From contig JAAYJT010000002.1 in NCBI GenBank assembly GCA_012522795.1, forward strand, positions 83,443-146,659: a DNA stretch of 63,217 nt, written 5' to 3'. Under the pieces are notes generated by a model. The model saw only the letters and a program-made list of their open reading frames with translations. It made no database searches and was not told where the DNA came from. A program made the translations under genes and the position numbers. Positions 17,048 to 26,716 of this stretch are shown piece after piece; position 1 is the first letter of the stretch, and each line of letters begins with the position of its first letter. Source of the DNA: Bacteroidales bacterium (lineage in GTDB: Bacteria > Bacteroidota > Bacteroidia > Bacteroidales > JAAYJT01).

Positions 17048-20000
17048 ATGGAACATTTAATTACCTCCTTCAAACAACAAATTCGGGGCTTAATAGTAAT
17101 ATGTTTGACCCTATTATCGTTTGGGCTACAAGCTCAGGCGCCACAGGCATTTAAATATCAGGCTGTATTACGCGATGCTAATGGTGTTCCCTATAATTCA
17201 GTCAATGCTAAAATCAAATTTAGTATTTTACAGGGTTCAACTTCAGGAAATGTTGTTTACCAGGAAACTCATACTACCACAACAAGTGATGGCGGTTTAA
17301 TTTCATTAAATATCGGTTTAGGGACTGTTCTAAACGGTGTTTTTAATTCAATATCATGGGGTGAGTATGATTATTTCATTAAAGTTGAAGTTGACACCAC
17401 TGGAAATGGCTCCTCTTATATTGAGATGGGAACTTCACAATTATTAAGTGTCCCTTATTCCCTGTATTCAATAAAAGCTTCCAGTGCTGAAACTGCAACC
17501 AACGCAACAAATGCTAATTATGCTACTAATGCCGGAACTGCTAATACTGCTACAAATTCCAATTATGCCACTAACGCCGGAACTGCAACAAATGCAACTA
17601 ACGCTAATTATGCTACTAGTGCAGGCATAGCTAACACTGCTACTAACGCCGTAAATGCAGACAAAGCCGACACAGCGGATTTTTCAAATAAAAGTGCTGG
17701 TGTTCCTGAATATACATGGGAGGAACTTAACAATTCAGGCCAGGGCAAAAAAAGCTTCGCTCCGGGCAGTTTGGCATTTGTTAGTGATAAAGGAAGACTT
17801 GCATTTTATACTATTTTGAATGGGGGACCTTCATGGATAATGTTACCGGGATGTTCTGAACTGATAGTTGCCGATGCAGGGGATGACGCATTAAATATAC
17901 AAGAAACACTCCAGCATGAATTATACGGTAATGAGCCAGGACCAGGAAATACAGGACTTTGGAGCAGTGTTCCGGAAGGCTCGTTTTTGAATATAAATAG
18001 TCCAAATGCCACATTTATGGGGCAACCAAATACTACTTATAAATTATTATGGACTATTACCAACAACTGTTTTGAAACAAGCAGTGATTCGATAACTGTA
18101 AGCTTTTGCCCAACTCCGGTTAATGCAAATGCCGGTGCTAATCAAATTATAAATGGAACTTCTACAACATTACAGGCAAATCCAGCAACAGGATATACCG
18201 GACACTGGACAAAAGTTTCAGGATCAGGTGGTTCAATAGCGAATCCATCGTCACCAAATTCAACATTCACCGGTAGTCGTGGCCAAACATATGTATTAAG
18301 ATGGACATTAGATGCTGGTGAATGCGGTTCATCTTATGATGATGTCAGTATTCATTTTTGTCCGGCTCTTCCTCAGAACTTCACAGCCGGACCTGATCAG
18401 GTTATTTCTAATGGTACAACTACGACTACTTTGGCCGGTACACCGCCGGGTACGGGGAACACCGGACTCTGGACTATCATTTCCGGAACTGGTGGCTCAA
18501 TAGCAAATCCATCTAAATACAATTCCACATTCACAGGATCTCTGAACAAAGTATATAAACTTCAATGGAAAGTATCAAATCAATGCGGGTCTGTTTCAGA
18601 TAATGTAACAATCACCTTCAGTGAGTCTTTACAAATTGCAAATGCGGGAGAAGATGAACTTCGTGCCTGCAATCCTTATACTTTGCAAGGTAATATACCA
18701 ATAGGTTCCAATACAGGGCTGTGGCAAATAATATCAGGTAACGGTGGATCAATTTCCAATCCCTCACTTTATAATTCTGCATTCACTGGCACAAAAGGCA
18801 ATACTTACAAGCTTAAATGGACTATAACTAATTTTGGTGGTCAGAGTAATTCAGATACAGTAACCATTAAATTTGAACCTTCACTTTCAAATGTAACTGC
18901 AGGAAATTATCCTAATGTGGAAGGAACTACTGTTCAGTTAAATGGCAGCCAGCCTCTGGCTAATGAAACAGGGAAATGGACAATAATTTCCGGAGAAGGT
19001 GGTTCATTTGAGAACAACACACTTTACAACACTATTTTTACCGGCTTACGTAACAATAATTATGTCTTACAATGGCAAGTAAGCAATAATTGCACTTCTG
19101 ATTCAGCTACAGCCACAGTATATTTCTGTCCTGTTCAAACTGTTGCTAATGCCGGCCCCAATAAAAACAATGTCTGTTTCCCCTATACTCTACAGGGTAA
19201 TAATCCCGGAGCAGGTAACACTGGCACCTGGTCAGTTATATCCGGAAGTGGTGGCTCATTCAGTAACCCCAACCAATACAATGCTGTATTTTCAGGTAAT
19301 AAAGGAAGCTCTTATGTATTGCAATGGAAAATCACAAATTCTTGCGGATGGGTAAGCACTTCACAAGTTACATTGCAGTTTACACCTGAGGTAACAAATG
19401 CCGTTGCAGGCAATGACCAGATAAATGTTCAAGGCACATCTGTTAACTTAAATGCTAACTCTCCTGGCACAGGCGAAACCGGTTTATGGAGCATTACATC
19501 AGGATCCGGAGGTCACTTTGGCAGTGGAAACCAAACTAGCACAAATCCTAATGCCGTATTTTATGGCCTTGATGAGCATGCATATACACTGGAATGGGAA
19601 ATAAGCAACAATTGTTATAACAGCACTGATTATGTAACAATAAGTTTTGGCAATGCCTGGGTATGCGGAACGGATTTCACTGACAGCCGTGATAATCAGG
19701 TTTACCCAACTGTACAGGTAGGTTCTCAATGCTGGATGGCAAAAAACCTTAATATAGGTACACAGATTTATTCCGGACAAGCTCCATCAAATAATGGAAC
19801 TATTGAAAAATATTGTTATCAGAATGATGCTGATAACTGCGATGTATATGGTGGTTTATATTCATGGAATGAAGCAATGAATTACACCACTATATCCGGT
19901 AGCCAGGGGATTTGTCCGGATGGATGGGTAATTCCAACTACGGTAGACTGGCAGGCTTTAAAAGATTTTACCAGCCCTAACCCCGCCTGTAAACTAAAAA

Positions 20001-20251
20001 GTGATGCATCTTATGCCTGGACTAATTTAAACTGTATAACAAATGAATATGGGTTTTCAGTTCTTGGTTCCGGAAAACTGGATGGTGTTAATTATATGCA
20101 ACTCATGGGTGCAGCTAATTTTTGGACCCCTGACGAAGAAAGCTCAAGCAATTCTAAATACATAACCTTCATTGGAGGTTCTACAACTTTTCATCAACTA
20201 AATATGAGTAAAAATAATGGATTGAGTATTAGGTGTATAAAACAAAACTGA
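17048..20251 (+). CDS. Secreted repeat protein with C-terminal FISUMP domain
   Basis: 1067 residues. A signal peptide ends near GLQAQA. Residues of about 32-145 form an N-terminal domain common in Bacteroidota surface proteins (FKYQAVLRDANGVPY). A low-complexity Ala/Thr/Asn segment (about 147-215) repeats ANYATNAG. Seven tandem Ig/PKD-like repeats of about 85 residues follow (about 274-868), with the recurring core GNTGLW, SGSGGS, Y-N-FTG and LQWKISN. The last about 190 residues are a FISUMP domain (DSRDNQVYPTVQVGSQCWM, then ICPDGW and a C-terminal GLSIRCIK). There is no T9SS sorting domain at the end, so the export route past the periplasm is unclear. Function is unknown; architecture suggests a surface or extracellular structural protein. 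Confidence 0.85.
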   Translation: MEHLITSFKQQIRGLIVICLTLLSFGLQAQAPQAFKYQAVLRDANGVPYNSVNAKIKFSILQGSTSGNVVYQETHTTTTSDGGLISLNIGLGTVLNGVFNSISWGEYDYFIKVEVDTTGNGSSYIEMGTSQLLSVPYSLYSIKASSAETATNATNANYATNAGTANTATNSNYATNAGTATNATNANYATSAGIANTATNAVNADKADTADFSNKSAGVPEYTWEELNNSGQGKKSFAPGSLAFVSDKGRLAFYTILNGGPSWIMLPGCSELIVADAGDDALNIQETLQHELYGNEPGPGNTGLWSSVPEGSFLNINSPNATFMGQPNTTYKLLWTITNNCFETSSDSITVSFCPTPVNANAGANQIINGTSTTLQANPATGYTGHWTKVSGSGGSIANPSSPNSTFTGSRGQTYVLRWTLDAGECGSSYDDVSIHFCPALPQNFTAGPDQVISNGTTTTTLAGTPPGTGNTGLWTIISGTGGSIANPSKYNSTFTGSLNKVYKLQWKVSNQCGSVSDNVTITFSESLQIANAGEDELRACNPYTLQGNIPIGSNTGLWQIISGNGGSISNPSLYNSAFTGTKGNTYKLKWTITNFGGQSNSDTVTIKFEPSLSNVTAGNYPNVEGTTVQLNGSQPLANETGKWTIISGEGGSFENNTLYNTIFTGLRNNNYVLQWQVSNNCTSDSATATVYFCPVQTVANAGPNKNNVCFPYTLQGNNPGAGNTGTWSVISGSGGSFSNPNQYNAVFSGNKGSSYVLQWKITNSCGWVSTSQVTLQFTPEVTNAVAGNDQINVQGTSVNLNANSPGTGETGLWSITSGSGGHFGSGNQTSTNPNAVFYGLDEHAYTLEWEISNNCYNSTDYVTISFGNAWVCGTDFTDSRDNQVYPTVQVGSQCWMAKNLNIGTQIYSGQAPSNNGTIEKYCYQNDADNCDVYGGLYSWNEAMNYTTISGSQGICPDGWVIPTTVDWQALKDFTSPNPACKLKSDASYAWTNLNCITNEYGFSVLGSGKLDGVNYMQLMGAANFWTPDEESSSNSKYITFIGGSTTFHQLNMSKNNGLSIRCIKQN
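17484..17690 (+). repeat. Low-complexity Ala-Thr-Asn tandem repeat within the FISUMP gene
   Basis: Degenerate short repeats encode variations of ATNANYATNAG, merging into KADTADFSN. Similar stretches occur in trimeric tail-fibre-like and adhesin stalks, which makes a fibrous spacer plausible but unproven. Confidence 0.7.
17867..19650 (+). repeat. Seven tandem Ig/PKD-like repeats
   Basis: Seven units of about 250-260 bases encode domains starting with A-x-AG-x-(D/N) and ending in V-T-I-x-F. They have diverged at the DNA level much more than the repeats of the 21.9-kb gene, which suggests an older expansion. Confidence 0.8.
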
Positions 20252-20310
20252 TTTGAATATTTAGCTTTGACCTAAATAGCTAGTATCAATTATCCTTAAT
20301 CTTTTTCTTA

Positions 20311-21069
20311 ATGAATAAGTATGTTTATATTATTATATTCTGTCTTTTAAGTTCTTTTGGGATTTCGCAACAAGTTTCAATTGACGTAAAAGCTTCAGCA
20401 GGAAATATAGTCTATAATAGGAGTTTAAAAGCTGAATGGACTCTTGGAGAAATTATCGTAGAATCATTTGCTTATGATGAAATAATGCTTGATCAGGGAT
20501 TTCACCAGGGTGAGTATAATATTCTGCCACCAGACCATCTGATACTTGAGAACTTAGCTATCAATTCAAATGATGTTGATTGTTTTGCAGCATTATCTTC
20601 CATTGAAGTTTCTAATCTTACAGTAGAACTAGGTGGAGATATTACTTTTATAGCAGGGAAAAATATTGTTTTCCAAGAACACTCAATTATCAATTTAGGC
20701 GGAGTATTACATGCCTATATTTCAGAAAACGGTGAGTATTGCGAAAATTATAAAGGTCTGCTGAACTCAACTGATAATGCTGAATATGAGAGTTTTGTAC
20801 AGCCTTTAGCAAAGCCTTCTGATTCTAATGATCAATTTAATATTTTCCCCAATCCCACAAAACATTACCTGAATATCAGGACAAATATTACTAATAGTGG
20901 GTCTCCAGTATTAATAGAAGTATACAGTTTAACTGGAGAGAAAGTCGAATCAATGATTATGATAGCATCTTCTGCTACCGTTGACCTCTCAGCGTTAAAA
21001 GCAGGAATGTATATTGTAAGAATATATCACGATAATAATATCTGGATAAGGAAAATAGGAAAGCTTTAG
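20311..21069 (+). CDS. Type IX secretion cargo protein, unknown function
   Basis: 252 residues. A signal peptide (MNKYVYIIIFCLLSSFGISQ) is followed by a segment with the common Bacteroidota pattern AEWTLGEIIVES and DQGFHQGEYN. Residues of about 90-145 form a short beta-module (AALSSIEVSNLTVELGGD, then FIAGKNIVFQEHS) that recurs in the protein at 59231-61063. The C-terminal 75 residues are a type A T9SS sorting domain, from FNIFPNPTKHYLNI to GMYIVRIYHDNNIWIRKIGK. It lies 60 bases after the FISUMP gene on the same strand and may be co-transcribed. The pairing suggests a surface role, but no enzyme motif is visible. Confidence 0.82.
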   Translation: MNKYVYIIIFCLLSSFGISQQVSIDVKASAGNIVYNRSLKAEWTLGEIIVESFAYDEIMLDQGFHQGEYNILPPDHLILENLAINSNDVDCFAALSSIEVSNLTVELGGDITFIAGKNIVFQEHSIINLGGVLHAYISENGEYCENYKGLLNSTDNAEYESFVQPLAKPSDSNDQFNIFPNPTKHYLNIRTNITNSGSPVLIEVYSLTGEKVESMIMIASSATVDLSALKAGMYIVRIYHDNNIWIRKIGKL

Positions 21070-21920
21070 AGGTGATAATTTGATAGTTTTATGAAATTGT
21101 TAAATTATCGATTGTAGCCTGGCATTTATCGGTGTGCATTTTTATAAAACAAAATTTAGCACAAGCCAACTATTAAAGGATATTTATTAAAATTATCAAT
21201 TGTCGCCGGCTTAAGCAAGTGGAAAAGAAAAACAACATCAAAATTTTGGCTTTAGCCAAAATAAGTTTGATAATCTGTAATTGAAGTGGATTAATAAACT
21301 GAACAAAATTATGCACTACTCTTTCATAATTTAACTTTTATTCTGCAAAACTCAATTTCAAGCTCACAATCTAAGAATTTACTTCATTTATTTAACAAAT
21401 ATTTTATATCATGCTACATATCAAATAATTACACAACAACAAATATCATTAATTTAACAATCTTAAAGTTGTATTTTATAGTTTACGAGTACAAATTCAG
21501 GAATATGAACAAACTTTTTCACTATTTTAGTAATTGACCTATACAAATCCTTGAAAAAAGGCTTATATTTGCAAATAATTAGTACAAACAAAAATGTTTC
21601 TGGATGGTTCATTATAAAGCTGGGCAATGAAAGCAAATAATAAAGTCCTTAATTTATTATGAAGTATATCATCACTATGTGAGATTTCTTGCTATCGAAA
21701 AAGAATTTTTACCTATTTAACATTTTTTTAACCTGTGCTAACAAAGAATTTTTATTATTTTGTGGTTTGAAATGAAGATTAATTTAATAAATATGAAACA
21801 AAAGTTGCATTATGTTTGTTTTCTTATTAATTTTGCCGCCCTTTTTTCTGAAGGTTCCTTAATATCTATTATATAATTTTGAATTTTAATTTTTTATTTG
21901 TTTAACTAAATCAAATTGTT
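21070..21920. other. Long AT-rich intergenic region, 851 bases
   Basis: There is no gene of normal length. It contains an imperfect direct repeat (21102-21123 and 21190-21210, sharing AAATTATC-ATTGT-GCC), a TATATTTG promoter-like element at 21564-21571, and a 27-codon frame (21793-21876, starting MKQKLHYVCF) just before the giant repeat gene. A long 5' leader for that gene is possible; I recognise no riboswitch or known RNA. Confidence 0.55.
21564..21571 (+). promoter_or_regulatory. Possible -7 element of the giant repeat gene
   Basis: TATATTTG is a perfect TAnnTTTG match. If used, the transcript would carry a leader of about 340 bases before the ATG at 21921. A nearer imperfect match around 21754-21762 could serve instead. 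Confidence 0.35.
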
Positions 21921-24900
21921 ATGGAAAAAATGAAACGATTGCTCTTCATGTTTGCTGCAATTCTTTTTGGATTGATATCAGTAAATACAACTGCACAGGT
22001 TTACGACCAAGTTGGCGATGACACATGGGGTCAAACCATTAAGGTTGCGAACGATGCAGAATTGATTGAAGGTTTGGATAATCCTAATGTCCAGACTATT
22101 TTGCTTAGTCAGGGTTATTATAAATATCTTGACTTTGACGTTCTTTCTACTGGCTTTACGAAGGTTATTAAAGCTCAGAACAATACTCGTAATGAATGTC
22201 AATATTTTATTACTGTTACTCAGGAATGTTGGCCAAATCCTGTTGTCATTACAGCGGGCACACATACTGGAGGCACAAATTGTCCACCAGATGACTCTGG
22301 TATTTGGTCTGTAATTGGTCCTGGTGTTGTAACCTGGGATCCTGATGGTCCAGATTACAACCAAGTTGTTGTAGCAGATCAACCTGGCGAATATGTATTC
22401 AGATATGACTGGCCATCGACAAACTTTTGGGTTCAAGGTACTGTTTTTTGGTGGGATTATGAAGTTGAAGCTGGTGATGATGATGAAATTTGCGGATTAT
22501 CATATGCTCTGACTCCTTTTATTAGCCCTGTTATACCTGATCCTGAAAATCCACCAAGTGGAAACTGGAGCTTGGTAAGTGGTCCTGGTGATGCTAATTT
22601 TGATGGAAATGATGTGGAAGTGACAGAATGTGGAGAATATGTATTCCAATATACAGTTAAAGTTGGTGCTTGTGAAAAAACAAGTCAGGTTACAATTAAT
22701 TTCTATGATGATCCTGTTATAGATATGCAGGATGACGCAGAAGTTTGCCTTGAAGATCTACCATATGTTATAGATGTAACATTTGCTGTAGATTGTGATT
22801 ATCCGGCAGTTGCTACATGGCAAGTTCCAGATGGCGTTGTTATGGATGGCAATCAGGTAGTAAGTGTAGAAGAATGTGGTGAATACACATTTATCTATGA
22901 CGTAGTTAATGGGCCATGTTCATCCACTGCCTCAGTTACTCTCAGCTTCTTTGATAAGCCTCAGGTTTTTGTTCAGGAAGATGATGAAATCTGTGGATTA
23001 GAATATGTACTCGAGGGTGGTTTTGAAGTTTCATGTGAACATCCTGATTTTACTGCAGAATGGTCAATGGTAAGCGGACCTGGTACTGCTACTTTGACAT
23101 TAAATGAAGTAGAGGTTTCAGAATGTGGTGAATACGTATTTGCTTACACTGCATATAATGGATTCGAAACTTGCGAAACATCAGAAACTGTAACTATTAA
23201 CTTTTATGATGTTCCTGTCATTGATATGCAGGATAATGATGAAGTATGTCTTGAAGATTTACCATATGATTTAACAGCTTCATTTACAGTTGGCTGCGAT
23301 TATCCGGCAATTGCAACCTGGACACTCTTTGACGGTCCCGGAAGTGTTGAATTGGATGGCAACTCGATAACTTCTGTTGAGTATTGTGGTATTTATACAT
23401 TTGAATATTTTGTTCAGAATGGACCATGTGAAGCTTCAACTACTGTTCAGATAGCCTTCTATGATAAGCCTCAGGTTTTTGTTCAGGAAGATGATGAAAT
23501 TTGTGGTTTAGAATATGAACTCGGCGGAAGCTTTGAAGTTTCATGTGCACACGAAGATCTTACTGCAGAATGGTCATTAGTAAGCGGACCTGGAGATGCT
23601 GAATTTGACAAGGATAAAGTTACAGTTACAGAATGTGGTGAATATGAATTTGCTTACACTGTAAATAATGGATTTGCCGCTTGCGAAGCTGTTTCTACTG
23701 TAACCATTAATTTCTACGATATTCCTGTTATAGATATGCAGGATGATGCTGAAGTATGTCTTGAGGATCTACCGTATGACATAAACGTTACTTTTGATGT
23801 AGCCTGTGATTATCCGGCAGTTGCTACATGGCAAGTTCCAGATGGCATTGTTATGGATGGCAATCAGGTAGTAAGTGTTGAAGAATGTGGTGAATACACA
23901 TTTATCTATGACGTAGATAATGGACCATGTTCAGCTACTGCATCAGTTACTCTCAGCTTCTTTGATAAGCCTGAGATTTCTGTTCAGGAAGATGATGAAA
24001 TTTGTGGTTTAGAATATGATCTTGTTGGAACTTATACAGTTACATGTGAACATCCGGATCTTACTGCAGAATGGTCATTAGTAAGTGGACCTGGTACTGC
24101 TACTATTACATTAAATCATGTAGAGGTTTCAGAATGTGGTGAATACGTATTTGCCTACACTGTAAATAATGGATTTGCTGCTTGCGAAGCTTCAGAAAAT
24201 GTAACTATTAATTTCTATGATACACCTGAAGTAGACGCTGGACCTGATCAGGAAGTTTGCGGACTGGAAACAAATCTTGAAGGTTCATTTACAGTAGATT
24301 GTGAACACCCAGATCTGAAAGCTTACTGGGGTTATAAGACACCTGCTCCAGGAGATGTAGTGTTTGAAGATCCTTATGATTCTAATACAAAAGTTACAGT
24401 TACTGCATGCGGTGAGTATACCTTTGTTTATACTGTAGAAAACGGACCTTGTGGTCCTGTTACTGATTTCATGATTGTTAATTTCTACGATGAAGCTGAA
24501 ATTATTGTTGAAGCTCCTGAAGATGTATGCGGTTATGAAACAACAGTCTACGTTGCTTACGAAGTTGAATGTCCATATGAAGTTACAATTAAAGACTTCG
24601 ATTATACCGGACCTGGTACAGCTATTATTAGCGAAGGTGTAGTTTCTGACACTTATGACATTAGTGTAGATACTTGCGGTGAATACGAATTCACATACAC
24701 TGTAACAAACGGACCTTGCGTTACAGCAACAACATTCGTAATTAACTTCTTTGAATTACCAGCTGTGGAAATCACAGAACCTGAAGCAATGCTATGTCGT
24801 GTAACAGAATATGAACTCGTTGACCTCAGAGTTTGCTCAACTGAACCATATACCATTCATTGGAGTGTTGTAGGTGGTGATATTGTAGGTACAGATACCG

Positions 24901-26618
24901 GTACAACAGTACAGGTAAGCTGGTATGATCAGAGTGCTCAATTATCTGTAGTTGTTTGCTACGAAGATCTGCCTGATTGCTGTACTTCAACATTCATTGA
25001 TGTTGAACCAATAATGCCTACTATTGAAGGACAGATTAAATACTGGAATGAGTTTGAAACTTATATGCCAACTCCATATCCTACATTTGATTATGCAACC
25101 TATCCACATGATTACTTCTATGTTGAATTATGGAATGAAGGAGACTTCCTTGAAGTTGTTGCAGCTCAACCACGTCTGAAAGAAGACCTCATTGAACTGA
25201 TTTCTCATTTCGAATTCGATTTGACTGATTACTTTGCAGACTTTGGTTGTGAAGGTTACTGGCTGAAAGTTTGGGACGGTGGATTAGTGTATCACTATGC
25301 ATTCCCAGGCGGATCAGGTATTAATCCTCCACAGGCAGCAGAACATCTGGGTGCTAACTATACCTACAAGAACTGGGGTGGTGGCAACGCTACCGATGCT
25401 CTAATTGTAGATCAAATGGCTGTAGGTGCAGTAGTTAATCCTCCTATTCTTGGTGTTGGTTCAACAGCATCAACCCCATTGTATGGTTACTATTCACACT
25501 CAGTTGCTGATGTGAACAGCTCCAACCGTTATGTTAACGGTGGTATTACCGCATTGGATGCGCTTACAATCAACTACCGCGCTCTTGGTCTTATCGGTAT
25601 GTTCCCGAATAATAGTGGAGATCCAGTTCAGTATTCACCGAACTTTATGGTAACCGGTAGAATGGTTCCTGAATTGCCTTATGAAACATGGCCACTGCCA
25701 TTTGATTATGAATTTGATGCTGCCGGCAATCCAATGGCTGTATTACCATCAAATCCCGATGATCTGCCATTCTTCCACAGTGGAGTATCATATCTCTATT
25801 TCACAAATGCTACTGATCACAAATATTCATCAGTACAATTTAATCTCTACGACAAGAATTATATCAATATCTACTACCAGGCTCTTGGTGATATAAACTC
25901 AAGCTTTGTACCTCCAAGCTATCCGTTCCCATTCTATCCAAAAGCTGATGAAACCATCACTCTTGCATATGTTGGCGAACAGGTTGTAAGTAAGGGAGAG
26001 GTTGTTACCGTTCCAATCCGCATTGATCGTAATGCAGAACTGGGCGCAATAACCCTCGATCTGACATACAACACTAGCCAGATTGAAGTTATTGGTGTAA
26101 ACCATGCCGAAGACTTTGTAAATATTGATGCAGAAAAAGGAATCCTGCGTATTAACTGGTGGAATACCGAAGGCGCTGATTTTGCCAGCGGTGATGCACT
26201 TGCATTGGTTCAGGTAAGAGTTCTTTCCGATATCAGTGCTGACGCACGTTTCTTTGAACTTGCCAATAATACTGAGCTTGCTGATCTTAATGCTCATACC
26301 GTTAAGAACATCACCCTCGAAACTACTGCTTTAAGCACAGTTGGAAGTGAATTGTTCATCACCAACTATCCGAATCCGTTTACAAGTACTACCAATATCA
26401 GTTACAACCTGCCAGAAGATGGCAATGTAACTCTGGTGGTTTATAACAAACTCGGACAGATTGTTGAAACATTGGTAAGTGCACATCAGGAAGCTGGTAC
26501 ACATAAGGTTGAATTCGGTCGCTCAGACTTAACTCCGGGCGTTTACTTCTACAAGATTGTTGTTGAAGGCGAATCCAACAGTCATACAAGTACCAACAGT
26601 ATGATATTCATGAAATAA
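21921..26618 (+). CDS. Giant T9SS surface protein with Ig-like repeats, dockerin-like and cohesin-like modules
   Basis: 1565 residues. The signal peptide ends near NTTAQV. From residue 183 to about 950 run nine to ten Ig-like repeats of about 82-88 residues, alternating between two types: one starting VQEDDEICGLEY, the other MQDDAEVCLEDLPY. Each has paired cysteines and a CGEY-F-Y core. After a region starting IEGQIKYWNEFE comes a dockerin-like segment (about 1197-1225: ADVNSSNRYVNGGITALDAL) and a GDINSS motif. A cohesin-like domain follows (about 1349-1462: VVTVPIRIDRNAELGAITLD). It ends with a type A T9SS sorting domain (NYPNPFTSTTNISYNLPEDG). It is probably exported by T9SS and attached to the surface, acting as an adhesin or scaffold. 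A strong terminator follows at 26633. Confidence 0.9.
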   Translation: MEKMKRLLFMFAAILFGLISVNTTAQVYDQVGDDTWGQTIKVANDAELIEGLDNPNVQTILLSQGYYKYLDFDVLSTGFTKVIKAQNNTRNECQYFITVTQECWPNPVVITAGTHTGGTNCPPDDSGIWSVIGPGVVTWDPDGPDYNQVVVADQPGEYVFRYDWPSTNFWVQGTVFWWDYEVEAGDDDEICGLSYALTPFISPVIPDPENPPSGNWSLVSGPGDANFDGNDVEVTECGEYVFQYTVKVGACEKTSQVTINFYDDPVIDMQDDAEVCLEDLPYVIDVTFAVDCDYPAVATWQVPDGVVMDGNQVVSVEECGEYTFIYDVVNGPCSSTASVTLSFFDKPQVFVQEDDEICGLEYVLEGGFEVSCEHPDFTAEWSMVSGPGTATLTLNEVEVSECGEYVFAYTAYNGFETCETSETVTINFYDVPVIDMQDNDEVCLEDLPYDLTASFTVGCDYPAIATWTLFDGPGSVELDGNSITSVEYCGIYTFEYFVQNGPCEASTTVQIAFYDKPQVFVQEDDEICGLEYELGGSFEVSCAHEDLTAEWSLVSGPGDAEFDKDKVTVTECGEYEFAYTVNNGFAACEAVSTVTINFYDIPVIDMQDDAEVCLEDLPYDINVTFDVACDYPAVATWQVPDGIVMDGNQVVSVEECGEYTFIYDVDNGPCSATASVTLSFFDKPEISVQEDDEICGLEYDLVGTYTVTCEHPDLTAEWSLVSGPGTATITLNHVEVSECGEYVFAYTVNNGFAACEASENVTINFYDTPEVDAGPDQEVCGLETNLEGSFTVDCEHPDLKAYWGYKTPAPGDVVFEDPYDSNTKVTVTACGEYTFVYTVENGPCGPVTDFMIVNFYDEAEIIVEAPEDVCGYETTVYVAYEVECPYEVTIKDFDYTGPGTAIISEGVVSDTYDISVDTCGEYEFTYTVTNGPCVTATTFVINFFELPAVEITEPEAMLCRVTEYELVDLRVCSTEPYTIHWSVVGGDIVGTDTGTTVQVSWYDQSAQLSVVVCYEDLPDCCTSTFIDVEPIMPTIEGQIKYWNEFETYMPTPYPTFDYATYPHDYFYVELWNEGDFLEVVAAQPRLKEDLIELISHFEFDLTDYFADFGCEGYWLKVWDGGLVYHYAFPGGSGINPPQAAEHLGANYTYKNWGGGNATDALIVDQMAVGAVVNPPILGVGSTASTPLYGYYSHSVADVNSSNRYVNGGITALDALTINYRALGLIGMFPNNSGDPVQYSPNFMVTGRMVPELPYETWPLPFDYEFDAAGNPMAVLPSNPDDLPFFHSGVSYLYFTNATDHKYSSVQFNLYDKNYINIYYQALGDINSSFVPPSYPFPFYPKADETITLAYVGEQVVSKGEVVTVPIRIDRNAELGAITLDLTYNTSQIEVIGVNHAEDFVNIDAEKGILRINWWNTEGADFASGDALALVQVRVLSDISADARFFELANNTELADLNAHTVKNITLETTALSTVGSELFITNYPNPFTSTTNISYNLPEDGNVTLVVYNKLGQIVETLVSAHQEAGTHKVEFGRSDLTPGVYFYKIVVEGESNSHTSTNSMIFMK
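22467..24769 (+). repeat. Alternating A/B Ig-like repeat array in the giant surface gene
   Basis: About nine units of roughly 250 bases. Alternate units are more alike than adjacent ones, so the array behaves as a duplicated A-B dimer of about 505 bases. The B units at about 22720 and 23735 (two dimers apart) are nearly identical over most of their length. Confidence 0.85.
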
Positions 26619-26632
26619 ACCTCATGATAAAA

Positions 26633-26668
26633 AACTTCTGGGGACTTTTCCCCAGAAGTTTTTTTTTA
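26633..26668 (+). terminator. Strong intrinsic terminator after the giant surface gene
   Basis: Arms AACTTCTGGGGA (26633-26644) and TCCCCAGAAGTT (26649-26660) pair perfectly around a CTTT loop, followed by a run of T. It lies 14 bases after the stop codon and separates this gene from the next operon. Confidence 0.92.
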
Positions 26669-26674
26669 TCTTTG
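26667..26674 (+). promoter_or_regulatory. -7 element of the cohesin operon
   Basis: TATCTTTG matches TAnnTTTG perfectly and begins inside the T-run of the preceding terminator, 43 bases upstream of the first operon ATG. The four genes from 26717 to 31500 have gaps of only 29-52 bases and could all start here. Confidence 0.55.
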
Positions 26675-26716
26675 CACTTTATTTTTAAATTAAAAGTAAA
26701 AATGCAATTGGTGTAA

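Noticed and set aside
21102-21210. Imperfect direct repeat in the 851-base spacer as an attachment site or insertion scar
   Set aside because: The two copies (about 21 bases, several mismatches) flank only 66 bases with no transposase or integrase remnant, so no mobile element can be supported.
22467-24769. CRISPR-like or satellite repeat
   Set aside because: The repeats are about 250 bases, lie in one continuous reading frame and encode Ig-like domains. There are no short direct repeats with unique spacers.
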